64,000 nucleotides of DNA from Charina bottae (lineage: Eukaryota; Chordata; Lepidosauria; Squamata; Charinaidae), in the NCBI GenBank assembly GCA_023362775.1, contig JALMGJ010000020.1:1860001-1924000 (forward strand), in the 5' to 3' direction. Below, piece after piece: positions 12,371 to 24,630 of this stretch. The position numbers and the translations under genes were made by a program. Position 1 is the stretch's first letter. Every line of letters begins with the position of its first letter. Under the pieces are notes generated by a model. That model was not told the DNA's origin, did no database searches, and saw only the letters and a program-made list of their open reading frames with translations.

Positions 12371-13089
12371 AATTATATGAAGCTTTAATACAGAGTTGCA
12401 AAAGGGTGCTTCACAGAGCTATCTTTACTTAGAAGGAAAAACAGCCACTGGATACGAGGAATGTGCAGAGTTACCTCTCCCCTTTTCCTTGCCCTTTCAA
12501 TTGAAAAAGGCTCAAATCAGAAAGCCCCCCAGCCCAGATGCCCATTCCAAAGCAGACTTCTAAGAATATCACAGTAGGGAAGAAGAGGTCCATAGTCTTT
12601 TTCTCTGAGAAAATGCAGGCACTTGCCAACTCTCTCTGAGCAAAGCAGAGAGAAAGCTGGTTAAAGAGCAGCCATTTCAGCTCCCCACTGATCTACATCT
12701 CTTCTGAAGTGCTACAATAACAGGGATTATAATCCTCTCCATAACTTGATGAGAGAAGCTTAGTTAGCAGACAAATGTAGTGGCTGCACCTCCTCCAAGG
12801 AACAACCACCTTGAAGAATCAAGCAATGATAGAAAGAGCAAGTGAGCAAAAGATGGCTTTTTCTTGAGAGAGAACCATGACTTCTGCATCCATACATGAT
12901 TTGGCCTTTTGGGTCTAATCCGTATCACTAAACCAGCACACCAAAGTGATAAACCTAACCCTAACGGAATGAATATACAAATATTCCATGCATATCCATA
13001 ATCTGAATGTATTTCATCCAATCACATACTTAACAGACTGATCTACCTAGACTTTCTCTACAAAGATTTGGCCCTGGTGCTTTTCCTAC

Positions 13090-13192
13090 AAACCACAGAA
13101 AAGGCTATCATTTTTGTAAGCTGCCCAGAGTCACCGTGAATGAGTTGGGCAGCCACATAAATCAAATAAATAAACAAACAAACAAACAAATT
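13090..13192 (+). mobile_element. L2-type LINE 3' end
   Basis: Taagctgcccagagtcaccg...gagttgggcagccacataaa ends in a caaataaataaacaaacaaa tail. This is the usual 3' end of squamate L2-related LINEs. No coding part is recognisable upstream. Confidence 0.6.
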
Positions 13193-13569
13193 GTAAGTGA
13201 TAATGAAATAAGAATATTACTCTAGTCTATTTAATGGAGCCTGAACAATTAGGCTTTGACCTATCTACATTCCTTTGAAACAATATTATAATTCCCAGTG
13301 GTCTCTCAAGTATCTAGTTCTACTAGCACAAGGGTCGGAAATGGCGGCTCTTGAGCCAGATCTGGCTCTTTGGCCCCTCGGCTCTGGTTCTCTCTCTCTG
13401 TCTGCCGCCCGACATCCGGAAAGCCGGTCTCCGGAAGCAGCGCGAACCCTGGGGAAGAAACAGACGCTGATTGGCGGAGGCTCAGAAGGAAGGACGCCTC
13501 CACCAATCAGCGCGCGCCAAAGAGGAGCAGAGAGGCGGGCTGAACAAGGCGAAGCCTGATTGGCCCTGC

Positions 13570-14150
13570 TTCCCAGAGGCGCAAAAAAAGACCGGCGCGG
13601 GGCCTTGCTCAGCTGTGCGCAGAAGCGCTCCAAAAAGACCGGCGCGGGGCCTCGCTCAGCTGCGCTGGGCTGTGAAGCTGGACGAGCTGCTGGACCTGGA
13701 GCGCTTCCGCGCGCAGCTGAGCGAGGCCCCGCGCCGGTCTTTTTGGAGCGCTTCCGCGCGCAGCTGAGCGAGGCCCCGCGCCGGTCTTTTGGAGCGCATT
13801 TCCACAGCCCAGCGCTCAGCTGTGCGCGGAAGCGCTCCAAAAAGACCGGCGCAGGGCCTCGCTCAGCTGCGCGCGGAAGCGCTCCAAAAAGACCAGCGCG
13901 GGGCCTGCTCAGCTGCGCTGTGAAGCTGGACGAGCCACCGGACCTGGAGCGCTTCCACGCGCAGCTGAGCGAGGCCCCGCGCCGGTCTTTTTGGAGCGCT
14001 TCCGCACATAGCTGAGCGAGGCCCCGCGCCGGTCTTTTTGGAGCGCATTTCCACAGCCCAGCGCTCAGCTGCGCACGGAAGCACTTCAAAAAGACCGGCG
14101 CGGGGCCTCGCTCAGCTGCGCGCAGAAGCACTCCAGGTCCGGCGGCTCGT
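13570..14150. repeat. Alternating inverted repeats within hAT
   Basis: The forward unit (aaaaagaccggcgcgggg) occurs near 13580, 13634, 13840, 13887 and 14090. Its reverse complement (ccccgcgccggtcttttt) occurs near 13727, 13775, 13975 and 14025. Single strands could form several alternative hairpins. Confidence 0.8.
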
Positions 14151-14359
14151 CCAGCTTCACAGCCCAGCGCCAGCGCGCCCGGACCGGCTCACAGACGCGC
14201 GCCGCCAGCAGCGCCTCCGCCTTGGCCAGCCTGCGCGCCTTGGAGAGCTGGGGTGCAGTGGGACGGGAGTGTCGCCGGCGGCCCGTGAAGACCGGCCATG
14301 GAAGGTGAGCAAGGGCCGGGGCAGCCAGCCAAGCGCAGCGCAGCCCTGTATCTTACCCT

Positions 14360-14515
14360 TCCACGCGATTGGATCCCGCCCCCAAACCCCACTCCCTTCC
14401 GCACGATTGGCTCCCACCCACAAACCCCGCCCCCTTCCACGCAATTGGCCCCCGCCCGCAAACCCCGCCCCCTTCCACGCGATTGGCCCCCACCCGCAAA
14501 CCCCGCCCCCTGGCT
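14360..14515. promoter_or_regulatory. 38-base-period array of CCAAT and GC boxes in hAT
   Basis: Attgg (an inverted CCAAT box) starts at 14368, 14406, 14444 and 14482, exactly 38 bases apart. Most units also carry a ccccgccc GC box. These are matches to NF-Y and Sp1 consensus sites. Activity is inferred only. Confidence 0.45.
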
Positions 14516-14659
14516 CTCGAGCATTTCAAAATGTGCACGAGCATGTCAAAATGGCTCCCGGCATAAAAAGTTTGCCGACCCCTGTACTAGCACAACCAGG
14601 GAACAAACAGAACTTAACTTTAACAGAACAGTAAAACACAGAATGAAGTAGCTAGAATG

Positions 14660-17600
14660 TTATGTTATGGCAGGCCATCGTTGGGGAAGGCGCCCCCGGT
14701 GTTTGCTACCGGTGGTGTGTTCTGGCCCTCCGGATTCAAACCTAGGCCCTGGTCAGCGGACCCTCGGGTGCCCTGGTCTCCGGCTGTTGATGCTTAACGC
14801 CAGGTCGGTTAATAACAAGGGCCCCCTCATATGTGATTTGATCACGGAGGAGGGGGCCGACCTGCTGTGTATTACCGAAACCTGGCTGGGCCCTGGAGGA
14901 GGGGTTGCCCTCTCGGAGATCTGCCCGGCCGGGTTTCAGGTATGGCACTAGCCGAGACATCGGGGTAGGGGAGGAGGGGTGGCAGTAGTCATCCGAGAGT
15001 CTATAGTGGCCTTCAGGGGCGCAGCTCCACAGGTGGCCGGATGTGAGACTCTGTTCTTCAAGTTGGGTTCCCGAGAGCAGTTGGGAGTGTTGCTGCTGTA
15101 CCAGCCTCCCTGCTGCATAGCAACCTCCCTGCCCGAGCTGCTTGAGGCCGTCTTGGGGTTGGCGGTGGAATTCCCCAGACTTATGGTTCTGGAGGATTTC
15201 AATCTGCCGTCCCTGGGACGTGCCTCAGAGGCAGCTCGGGAGTTCATGGCTACCATGGCAGCCGTGGGCCTGGTCCAGATTATTCGAGACCCGACTCGTG
15301 ACAGTGGTCTCACTCCGGACTTGGTTTTCCTGTCGGAGCAGTGGAAGAGTGATCTGGGAGGAGAGTTGCATCTTTCCCCGCTGTCATGGTCGGATCATGC
15401 CCTGGTGGCCCTGAGATTCTCATATGCTGCCCCACTCCGCAGGGAGGCTGGACCTATTCGATCGGTCCGCCCCCGGTGACTAATGGACCCGATAGGGTTT
15501 CAGAGGGAGCTGGGGGTTATACCAGAGGATCTACTACACGGTCCAGCAGAAGTTCTGGCCGCAGCCTGGAATAAGGAGGCGGCCGGAGCCTTGGACAGGA
15601 TCGCGCCTATGCGGCCTCTCTTGTCCCATCCGACCCGATACTCCCGGAGGGGTTGAGGGTGCTGAAGAGGGTTAAGAGACGTCTAGAGCGCTGCTGGAGA
15701 AAAACAAAGACCGAATCCGACCAAACACAAGCTAGAGCCGCGGTTAAGGCCTACCTTGTGGCGGTAAGAGTGGCGAAACGTCAATATTTCTCTGCTCTTA
15801 TTGCATCTGCAGAATGCCGCCCGATGGCCCTCTTTAGGATTACTCGATCTCTCCTAGGTAAGGTGGGGCCAGTGGCCCACCTTCATGGCCGTGCGGAGGA
15901 ATTTTCGGAGCATCTGATGGATAAAATCACTCGGATTCGTTCTAAGTTGGACTCCAAGCGTGATGCATGGTCTGGGGAGATGCCAAGGGAACGTCTTTGC
16001 CCGGTTATCTGGGAACGGTTTAATCCTGTTGGGCCTGAGGAAGTGGACAGGATCCTCCGGACTGTAAGGGCCACTACTTGTCATCTTGATCCATGCCCCT
16101 CCTGGCTCGTGAAAGCAGCCAGGGAGGTGACGTGTGGTTGGGTCCATGCGATGGTGGCTACATCCTTGGGTCAGGGAGTGTTTCCGGCTGCTTTTAAGGA
16201 GGCGCTGCTGCACCCCCTCCTCAAGAAGCCATCGCTGGACCCTACAGTGTTCGACAATTTTCGTCCCGTCTCCCACCTCCCCTTTTTGGGGAAGGTGGTT
16301 GAGAAAGTGGTGGCATTACAGCTCCAGAGGATTCTGGATGATACGGATTATCTAGACCTCTTTCAGTCAGGGTTCAGGCCGGGATATGGTGTGGAAACTG
16401 CATTGGTCGCACTTACAGATGATCTCTGGCGAGCGCGGGATGGAGGCAGTGCATCCATCCTGGCTCTTCTTGACCTCTCAGCGGCTTTCGATACCATCGA
16501 CCATGGTATCCTTTTGGGACGGCTCCGGGAGTTGGGGGTGGGCGGCGTGGTCTTGCGCTGGTTCACCTCCTTCCTCCGAGACTGATCCCAATCGGTGGTA
16601 ATAGGAGATGAGAGGTCCGACCCTCGGCCCCTACTTTGTGGGGTGCCGCAGGGTTCGGTTCTCTCCCCTCTCTTATTTAATATCTACATAAAACCGCTGG
16701 GTGAGATCATCCACCAACACGGGATGAGGCTGATGATACTCAATTATATATCTCCATCCCGGGTGAGGTAAGTGATGGAGTGGCTGCCCTTTCTCAGTGT
16801 CTGAAGGCTGTGGGGGCCTGGATGGGGAACAACAGGCTTCAGCTGAACCCTGGTAAGACGGAGTGGCTGTGGATTGATGGTGCCTCGAGATCCAGAGAGT
16901 TGTCATCTCTAGATCTGGATGGGGTAGCACTACCCCGTTCAGATACAGTGCAGAACCTGGGGGTCCTTCTGGACTCACGACTCCTGCTGGAAGAGCAGGT
17001 GGTAGTTGTGGCCAGAAGGGCGTTTGTGCAACTTCGAGTTGTACGCCAGCTACGCCCTTTCCTGGACCGAGATGCCCTCCGTACAGTCACTCATGCCCTG
17101 GTCATCTCCCATATAGACTATTGCAACACACTCTACATGGGGCTACCCTTGAAGAGTATCCGGAAGCTTCAACTGGTCCAGAATGCGGCTGCACGCGCAG
17201 TTATGGGTGCCCCAAGATCGGCACATGTGACACCTCTGCTGCGCGAGCTGCATTGCTTACCAGTTTGCTTCCGGGTCCAATTCAAGGTGTTGGTTGTCAC
17301 CTTTAAAGCCCTACATGGCATGGGACCAGGTTACCTAAGGGACCGCCTCATCCCCAGAGTATCAACCCGCCCCACCCGGTTACGCAGAGAGGGCTTGCTA
17401 CGGACCCTGTCTGTAAGAGAGCTTCATCTGACGGGGTCCAGGAGGCGGGCCTTCTCTGCAGTGGCACCCGCCCTCTGGAATATTCTGCCCCTGGAGGTGA
17501 GGCAAGCCCCCACACTTATGACCTTCCGAAAGCAATTGAAGACCTGGCTCTGCCACCTCACTTGGGATGGGAAGAGTGATAGCTCCTCATGGGGATGGCT

Positions 17601-17794
17601 TGCGCCGTAGAGTTCTTTTAAATATGACATCAGAGCCTCTTGGGTTTTATATATTTTTAATTAATTTATGGTTAGTTATATATATTGTTTATTGTATTTT
17701 ATATGTTTTTATATGTTTTAATTGCTAACTTGTTGTAAACCGCCTAGAGTCCCCTCTATGGGGGGGAGATGGGCGGTGATATTAGTTGGAGAAA

Positions 17795-17833
<39 letters not shown>

Positions 17834-17834
17834 A
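14660..17834 (+). mobile_element. L2 LINE, nearly full length, decayed
   Basis: An apurinic-type endonuclease and reverse transcriptase run in order on the plus strand. They are followed by a 3' UTR with tagagtcccctctatggggg and ggagatgggcggtgat, and a pure aaataaat tail (17798-17834). The protein signatures (LNARSVNNKG, LDLSAAFDTIDH, QNAAARAVMGAPR) are of the L2 clade. I found no clear target duplication, which is common for L2. Confidence 0.88.
14740..17607 (+). pseudogene. L2 ORF2 polyprotein (endonuclease-RT), disrupted
   Basis: The endonuclease starts at LNARSVNN (about 14790) with LLCITETWLGP. It shifts frame near 14950 and continues at 14979-15479 with EDFNLP (G of the usual GDFN lost) and the SDHALV catalytic histidine. 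The linker and RT lie in 15653-16585: FRPVSHLPFLGKVVEK, then LDLSAAFDTIDHG (motif A). A TGA stop follows at 16583. Motif B ([14 protein letters not shown]) lies near 16640. A short deletion and frameshift at about 16725 remove the residues normally before ADDTQLY. The C-terminal domain (16780-17610) is open: YCNTLYMGLP, QNAAARAVMG, LWNILPLEVRQAPT. With at least four lesions it cannot make enzyme. It would have been one protein of roughly 900-950 residues. Confidence 0.85.
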
Positions 17835-19299
17835 GACAATTGAAAACTACTGCAAATGATTTTCACCTACTCATGTATTCCTCTGAGTATACAAGGGCTC
17901 AAAGGTGATGTCTCCATCCTCCTGTTGCACCTGCTTTCCCCCTCACTCACATCTTGCTGAGTTAAATTAATCTAACTTTAGGGTGTAGGATTGGCACACA
18001 TACAGAATGGAGGAGTAAGGTTGGTATAACCAACTTCCTCCTACTTAGGCAGTCATGTGTTCAAAGGAACCTGTGTATAAGACTGCTCTCTTCTAAATAA
18101 ATGAATAAATAATACAGATGAATAACTGGCTATAGAAATAGTGTTGACAAGAAATATTTTTTTCCTTGGGACCAACATCTACTTTATCTTTGGTTCAGAT
18201 AAGGACTTAATTTCTGCATTGTACAATTTAGTGAGGAAGTAACTAAATTAAATTGTGCTGAGCTGGACTAGACTATGTACAGGTCCCCTTCTAACGTTTG
18301 CAGTCGATGAAACTGGGGCCCATTAAACCATTCAATGAAACCTCAAGAAGAACCTTCAGTAACACAAATAAACAAGATGAGCTTGAGCTCATACTATACA
18401 AGAAAAATATAATCAAATAAGTATCATGGAAACATAGTAGGATGATTCTCATGATTTGAATATAGCAACTGAAGGACACAACTTTTTCAAAATCAACAGA
18501 AGCACCAGAAGGGGAAGCATGTATATTAAAAATATCCACAATTGTACAGAAATCCAAGGGAATGAACTTGGTAGAATTTTGAGAGTACCTGGGTTAAAAT
18601 AAAAAGAAGAAATTAAGACAAGATTGCTAAACAAGAAGAAAATGCAGATTATGTTCTCCAAAAGCAAGTTGGAGATCTTTCAAAAAGCAGTAGTGATGGG
18701 GCAAATGTCCCTAACTTCATAAAGGGGGGAAAAGTATCTGGGAAATTACTGATCAATCAGACTGAGATCAGTATCTAGAAAATTTCTAGAATGGATCATA
18801 CATTTGATGTATAAACATATCGTACATTTGATGTATAAACATATTGGAAAAAATGTAGTGATTTTGTAAAAAAACAAGTTTTCTCATCAAAATGAAAGAT
18901 GAAGGGGAAATTTCCCTACAACAACAAAAGGAAGTTGCATTTAATAAACAATTTTTCAACTTTCATTGGCATATTTGGTGCATATTTCTGAATCTTCAAA
19001 TAGCCTCAATTTAATGCTGCAAAGTCGTAAAAACATTTACATTAAAAAATCCAGCTTTGAAAATGTCAAACTCAAGCTGGGACATGTAACTTTTTGCCTT
19101 TCCCAAATTTCTGGCATTTGTTGAAAACTACGACTGAACAACAAAAAAGGTTACAATGAACATTGTTAAAGAGCATGTGAACAACAAAATTTGCTTCATT
19201 GGAATGTCTTCCAGAAAAATTAATCTAACTTCCAGATAATTCTAACTTTTCTGGCAACCCCATTAAATTTATGGAAACATTTATCTTTCACCACAAGAA

Positions 19300-20563
19300 G
19301 CATATTATAGAAGAGAAATGGTAACTAAACATAAATGGTTAACTTATGGTAACATATTAGAATTTTCCCAGGGAGAATTCAAAATAAAATCAAGAGAAGA
19401 TTTGACATTAGAAGGATATAGGTGTCAATGATTTTCCTATGTACAATTATTAGAAAGATTTAAAGTAGATAAAAGATAAAAGGACTTTTGGTTTTGAATA
19501 TTGTAAGACTGAATTTGAAACAGAATTATGTACAAATGATGGACATGTTATTGCTAAAATGTATAAACTCTCATTGAAATTTGAAACAGAATTATGTACA
19601 AATGATGGACATATTGCTAAAATGGGCTAAAAATTTTGGTTATAACATACAAATGGAACAATGGGATAATATGTGGATGAAAGGACTGAAATTTACATTA
19701 TGTTATAATCTTAAAGAGAATTGTTGTAAAATGATGTATCGTTGGTATTTGTCACTGGAAAAATTGTCTAAAATGTATAAAGATACTTCAAATTTATGCT
19801 GGAAATGTGAACAAGAGGGGACTTTTTATCATGCTTGGTGGACATGTAAAAAAGCTAAAAAAAATTGGATCCAAATGCATACATTAATTCAGAAGATTTT
19901 AAAGATTAATATACAACTGAATCCAGAGATGTTTCTTTTGGGACTGATTGACAAAAAGTTGGAAAAACTCATGGTACTTTGTTTTTATATATGGTAACAG
20001 CAGCGAGACTTTTATATGTACAATGCTGGAAAGATGTGACATTACCCACAATGGAAGAGTGGATGGTGAAGATGGTGGAGTTTGGTGAGATGGCTAAATT
20101 GGCAGCCTTGGTTAAAGAAAAGACACTAAGTTTAATGCTGATTGGAAACCCCTTTTGGACTTTTTGTGTGAAACAGAAAAAAATGAAATTATGATATATG
20201 GGTTTGATGATTAGAAAAAATAGTAGATGATAGAAAAAATGAAAGTTCTGTTGTAACCATAAAATAAGAGTTCAATTTAAATTTATACCTATAACTGTTG
20301 TAAAAGAAAATTGGAAGTCATTTCTTTATATTTCTTCTCTTTTTTTCTGTACTTTTTCCTTCCTTCCTTCCTTCCTTCCTTCCTTCCTTCCTTCCTTCCT
20401 TCCTTCCTTTCCTTCCTTCCTTCCTTCCTTCCTTCCTTCCTTCCTTCCTTCCTTCCTTCCTTCCTTCCTTCCTTCCTTCTTCTCTTTCCCTCATCTTAAA
20501 TATTAATTTCTGTTAGTTTTTATCTTTCTTTCTTAAAAATGTAATAAAGTTATTATGGAAAAA
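19300..20563 (+). mobile_element. 5'-truncated L1 fragment
   Basis: The C-terminal ORF2 matches the copy at 2638: LERFKVDKR near 19450, an open frame at 19581-19997 with KWAKNFGYNIQMEQWDNMW and CWKCEQEGTFYHAWWTCKKA, then 19979-20194. The 3' UTR has ttggaagtca and ends aataaagttattatggaaaa. A 45-base piece (gaaacagaattatgtacaaa...) is tandemly duplicated at about 19517 and 19580. I found no target duplication. Confidence 0.82.
20357..20478 (+). repeat. (TTCC)n microsatellite
   Basis: About 120 bases of cttccttcc with one break near 20409, grown inside the pyrimidine-rich 3' UTR of the L1 fragment at 19300-20563. Confidence 0.95.
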
Positions 20564-20732
20564 ATCACTCTGAATAACCATTTATAATGACTAACACTGT
20601 GTAACAAGTAAGGTCAAGCTCACAAATGCCAAGTGAAGCATAAGCAAAGAATAATGGCCTGTTATTTTAACTCTATGCCACTGACTCTGCCAGTGACTAG
20701 TGGTGAACAATTTCTGAAATCATGGGTTAATG

Positions 20733-21006
20733 CAGAGCTTTCCAAAGTGTGTGTCGCAACACAAAAGTGTGTCGCCTGTGGGGCCCAGATGTGTCGCGTC
20801 AAAACCCGGAAGCGCTGATGGCTCGCCATCAGCGCTTCCGGGTTTTCCCGCGGCGACACACCAACGGCGGCGCGAAAAAACCGAAAGCAGCAGCACCGCT
20901 TCCGGGTTTTTGCGCGCTGCCGCAAGGACGGCACTTCCGGGTTTTCCCGCGGCCACACACCAACGGCGGTTGGTGTGTCACCGCAGGAAAACTTTGGAAA
21001 GCCCTG
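20733..21006. mobile_element. Non-autonomous hAT with perfect hairpin
   Basis: The ends cagagctttccaaag and actttggaaagccctg are flanked by an exact 8-base duplication, ggttaatg (20725-20732 and 21007-21014). A perfect 46-base palindrome, aaaacccggaagcgctgatg and its complement, lies at 20801-20846. The same family as 22844-23109, in the opposite orientation. Confidence 0.93.
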
Positions 21007-21289
21007 GGTTAATGTATAGGAAAACCTTACAGCTGAAATTATGCTGAATAAATACAATACTCAACATTTATAACATTTACTACATTCCTCTAACTTTTTC
21101 ATCACTGAACATAAGCAAAGAAGAATACAGAGTAGTCTCCAGGAACTGTAAGAACTCTGTCAGAAAGATCAAAGCACAAAAAGAGCTGACGCTTGCAATA
21201 AGTAATAAAATAAGAAAAAAGTTATTAGCAAATATCTTAAAAATAAAAGCAAAACCTTTTTTTAGTATGGATCCAGGTACTTCTATCAC

Positions 21290-22835
21290 ATGCTAGCAAA
21301 AATAATGCTTAGGATCATCCAAGCCCTACATGGAAAAAGAGATGCCAGATGTTCAAACAGGCTTTAGAAAAGGCCAAGGAGCACGAAACATGATGCATGC
21401 TCAATAATTGAGAAAGCTAAATAATGCCCCAAAAAGTCACTATATGCTTCAAAGGCTTTTGATTGTGTTGATCACATCAAGCTCTGGAATGTGCTTAGAA
21501 AAATGGGAATCCCAAAACATCTCATTGTCCTCATGATAACCCTATATACAGGTCAGGAAGCCACAGTACAGTGAAACAGACTGACTTCAGGTTGGCAAAG
21601 GAGTGAGTCAAGGTTGTATACTCTCCCTTTATTTATTCACTATATGCTGAATATACTGTATATTAAGGGAAGCTGGATTGGAAGAAGATGTGTGTGGTTT
21701 TAAAATTGGAGCAGGAAACATCAATAACCTCTATGCTGATGACACAATTGTAACAGCCAAAAATGCAAAATATCTGCAAGGTCTGACAATAAAATTCAAA
21801 CAGCATACTGAAAAAATGGTATTAAGATTAAATATAGAGATGACCAAACTAAGACAACAGATTCAACAACCAGCCTTAGAATTCATAATGAAGATACTGA
21901 AGTATATCTTCTGCCTTTTAAGATCAAACATCAACAGTAAAGGAACAAACAGTCAAGAAAGATGCCGCTGACTAGCACTTGCTTGAATAGCCACAAAGGC
22001 CTTGGAAAAGATAGTCAGATGCTGTGATCTGCCTATACCTACAAAGATCAGAATCGTGCAACCATGGGACTTGTGAGAAAGCTAAAAAGTTCTGGGATCA
22101 AATATGTAGTACCATTCAGAAGATTCTTAAAATAAATATACAAAGAAAGCCAGAACTTTTTCTTTTAGGTTTAATGGAGAGACAGTTGGAGAAACAACAT
22201 GGAGTTTTGTTATTATATATGATCACGGCTGCAAGACTGTTATATGCACAACGATGGAAAGATCCACAAATACCTACAGTTGAAGATTGGATTGTCAAAT
22301 TAATGGACTTGGCTCAGATGGCTAAATTAACAGTTTTAATAAGAGAGCATTCTATTTCTACTTTTATATCGAATTGGCAACCACTTTTGGAATATTTGCT
22401 TGTAACTGAAAAAAATGATGTTTTGACTTTGGGTTTTAATGATTGCACAATTTGTTTTAATAGAAATAATGTTATGTTAGGATTGTTTGTAAGAGACTAG
22501 ACTAGTATATAATCATATATCTGTATCGGAGATAGTCGGAAGTCGCCTTACCTATTTTCTCTTTCTATTCACATCTTTATAGTTTGTTCTTTTTACTTTA
22601 GTTTTGGTTCTATCTAATCTAAAGTTATTTCTTTTTTGTATTTTAAATACATACTTTGAAAAAAAAAAGAATCGTGCAACCATGGTATTCCCTGTAACAC
22701 TCTTTAGAACTGAAAGTTTGGACTTTGAAGGAGCAGGATAGGAAGAGTATTGACGCTTTTGAACTTTGGTGAGAATACTGTGGACAGGCAAGAAAATAAA
22801 CCAATGAATCATCAAACAAATCAACCCAAAGTTCT
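21290..22835 (+). mobile_element. Old RTE (Bov-B-like) LINE relic, interrupted by L1
   Basis: Parts of 21300-22049 read as decayed RTE reverse transcriptase: AFDCVDHIKLWNVLRKMGIP near 21450, LYTGQEATVQ near 21545, NNLYADDTIVT near 21720. Sequence resumes after the L1 at 22686-22835 (gaaagtttggactttgaagg, tattgacgcttttgaacttt), which matches the Bov-B C-terminus CESWT...RIDAFELW. Many stops and shifts. It is much older than the Bov-B at 23678. Confidence 0.75.
22068..22667 (+). mobile_element. Short 3' L1 insertion, 600 bases
   Basis: It is flanked by the exact 18-base duplication agaatcgtgcaaccatgg (22050-22067 and 22668-22685) and ends with an A tract. It carries the last 140 or so codons of ORF2, open to the stop at 22498-22500 (LFLLGLMERQLEKQHGVLLL), and the 3' UTR with agtcggaagtcgcc. 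It interrupts the old RTE relic, so it is younger. Confidence 0.93.
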
Positions 22836-22843
22836 CACTAGAG

Positions 22844-23109
22844 CAGGGCTTTCCAAAGTTTTTCCCGCGGCGACACACCAACCGGCGTTGGTGTGTCACC
22901 GCGGGAAAACCCGGAAGTGCGGCAGCGCGCAAAAACCCAGAAGCGCTGCTGCTGCTTTCGGGTTTTGCGCGCTGCAGTTGGTGTGTCGCCGCGGGAAAAC
23001 CCGGAAGCGCTGATGGCGAGCCATCAGCGCTTCCGGGTTTTGACGCGACACATCTGGGCCCCGCAGGCGACACACTTTTGTGTCGCGACACACAGTTTGG
23101 AAAGCTCTG
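22844..23109. mobile_element. Non-autonomous hAT with perfect hairpin
   Basis: The ends cagggctttccaaag and cagtttggaaagctctg are flanked by an exact 8-base duplication, cactagag (22836-22843 and 23110-23117). A 46-base palindrome at 22996-23041 has the same arms as the copy at 20733. It inserted next to the old RTE relic. Confidence 0.93.
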
Positions 23110-23999
23110 CACTAGAGGCACAAAATAGAAGGCAGATCCAATGGCAGGTTGGAAATGTACGTGGGATCTAATGGCTTGAAACAGGCTCAACATCATGGCC
23201 TCAGAGCCAGGCTCCAAGATGCAGGCGGATCAGGTCCCACTGGGTGCTGTGCATAGGGATTCAACAGCCACTGAATCCAATACTGATACCCTCTCAGGGC
23301 CCTCCTCAGGCAGCACTGATCCTTCTTTAGCTAAAACAAGTGCCAAGAAGCAGGGCAAACTTCCCCAGCCTGAAATCCTGCACCCTGGCAAAGTAAGCGC
23401 CTCGCGAGCAAGCAGCAAGATGCTGACTCTACAAGCAAGCCCAATGCCTCAATATTGGCAACCACTGAGCAGGGAAAGCTTCAACTGTGCACGTTAGGCG
23501 GGGAGAGAATTTAAACTGCACAGGGATTGCCTTCTGTTGCTGGAAGCAACTTTGGCAACTGGCTTTGCAGTTTGTGAATTCCTATTCTTGACTCCTGCTT
23601 CGTTTGGGCTTTGGCGTCTCTGGCTCATCCCTCAGTACTTTTCAAGTATTGGATTACAGACTGGCTACTTGGATTACCCCCTTCATGGATCACTGCCTTG
23701 TCGTGGCGAAGGGGCTTGCGTAACTCAATGAAGTCAGGTCAAGACGGACAGGTCATGATGGAGAGTTCTGACAAAACGTGGTCCACTGGAGGAGGAAATG
23801 GCAACCCACTCGAGTATCCTTGCCAAGAAAACCCCATGGACAGTATCAAAAGGTTAAAATAAATGACAACAGAAGATGAGCCCCTCAGGTCGGAAGGTGT
23901 CCAAAATGCTACTGGGGAAGAGCGGAGGGCAATTTCGAGTAGCTCCAGAAAGAGTGAAACGGCTGGGCCAAAGCCGAAAGGACGCTCAGTTGTGGATGT

Positions 24000-24562
24000 T
24001 TTTCTGTATAAAAACTACCCAGTTTGGACATGGATTCGTGGGGGAAAGGGTTAGTGAAACCTGATGGAACTCTGGAATATTCTGGGAAGTATATATTTGA
24101 AGGTTGTATTACTTTTAACTGCAATAGAGAAGAATCCCCAATACATAGGAATACAGACTTTATCTTTCTACAGACTGGCATTCAATTTTCATGCTGTACT
24201 CATGAGAGATGATAAAATATCAATCTCTGCACTGTAGTAGCTCTTACAAAACACTGGAACGACACAATCTTCAAAAAATGTTCCTTTTAAGATCAGTACA
24301 TTATTAATAAAGTAGTCCATTAGGTCTGGTGATAAAGGGTCAGAGAGTCTGAAATATCTGTCTCTCAAATGGTTAAGGAATTTATCACGGTTGGAGGATT
24401 AATTGATTTCATTTGGGAAGCATTTTAGTTCTTCACATTTCAGGTTCAGAGGTAGCTGTGCTTTGTAAATGTGATCGCTACTGGACTGTCTTTTTTAATT
24501 TTAAAAATAACTATGCATCAGATGATCAGGTTTATACTTTGCCACATAAATAAGTGAAACCT
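24000..24562. other. 563-base non-Bov-B segment inside Bov-B
   Basis: The sequence between the two 76-base duplicated blocks shows no similarity to Bov-B or any repeat I know, and no coding signal. It starts tttctgtataaaaactaccc and ends ataaataagtgaaacct. The phrase agtgaaacctg occurs near 24053 and again at its right edge. A host transcript or locus captured during insertion is possible. Confidence 0.6.
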
Positions 24563-24630
24563 GGAGGGCAATTCCGAGTAGCTCCAGAAAGTGTGAAACG
24601 GCTGGGCCAAAGCCGAAAGGACGCTCAGTT

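Larger units (their letters stand above)
13329..14584. mobile_element. Non-autonomous hAT, 1256 bases, with internal inverted-repeat array
   Basis: The ends caagggtcggaaatgg and aagtttgccgacccctg are imperfect inverted repeats flanked by an exact 8-base duplication, tactagca (13321-13328 and 14585-14592). From 13570 to 14150 about nine copies of a roughly 45-base unit (gaccggcgcggggcctcgct) alternate in orientation. From 14360 to 14515 there is a 38-base-period array with attgg and ccccgccc. The end sequences match the hAT at 57288. Long frames here, up to 281 codons, are artefacts of the GC-rich repeat. Confidence 0.9.

Noticed and set aside
12955..12970. Interstitial telomere repeat (cctaaccctaacgg)
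   Set aside because: Only about two units, within chance expectation.
13286..14131. 281-codon minus-strand frame rich in Ala, Arg and Pro
   Set aside because: Product of the alternating inverted repeats of a hAT; both strands are open at once, and no domain or start context is seen.
20311..20499. 62-codon frame of Leu-Pro-Ser-Phe repeats
   Set aside because: Translation of the (TTCC)n microsatellite.
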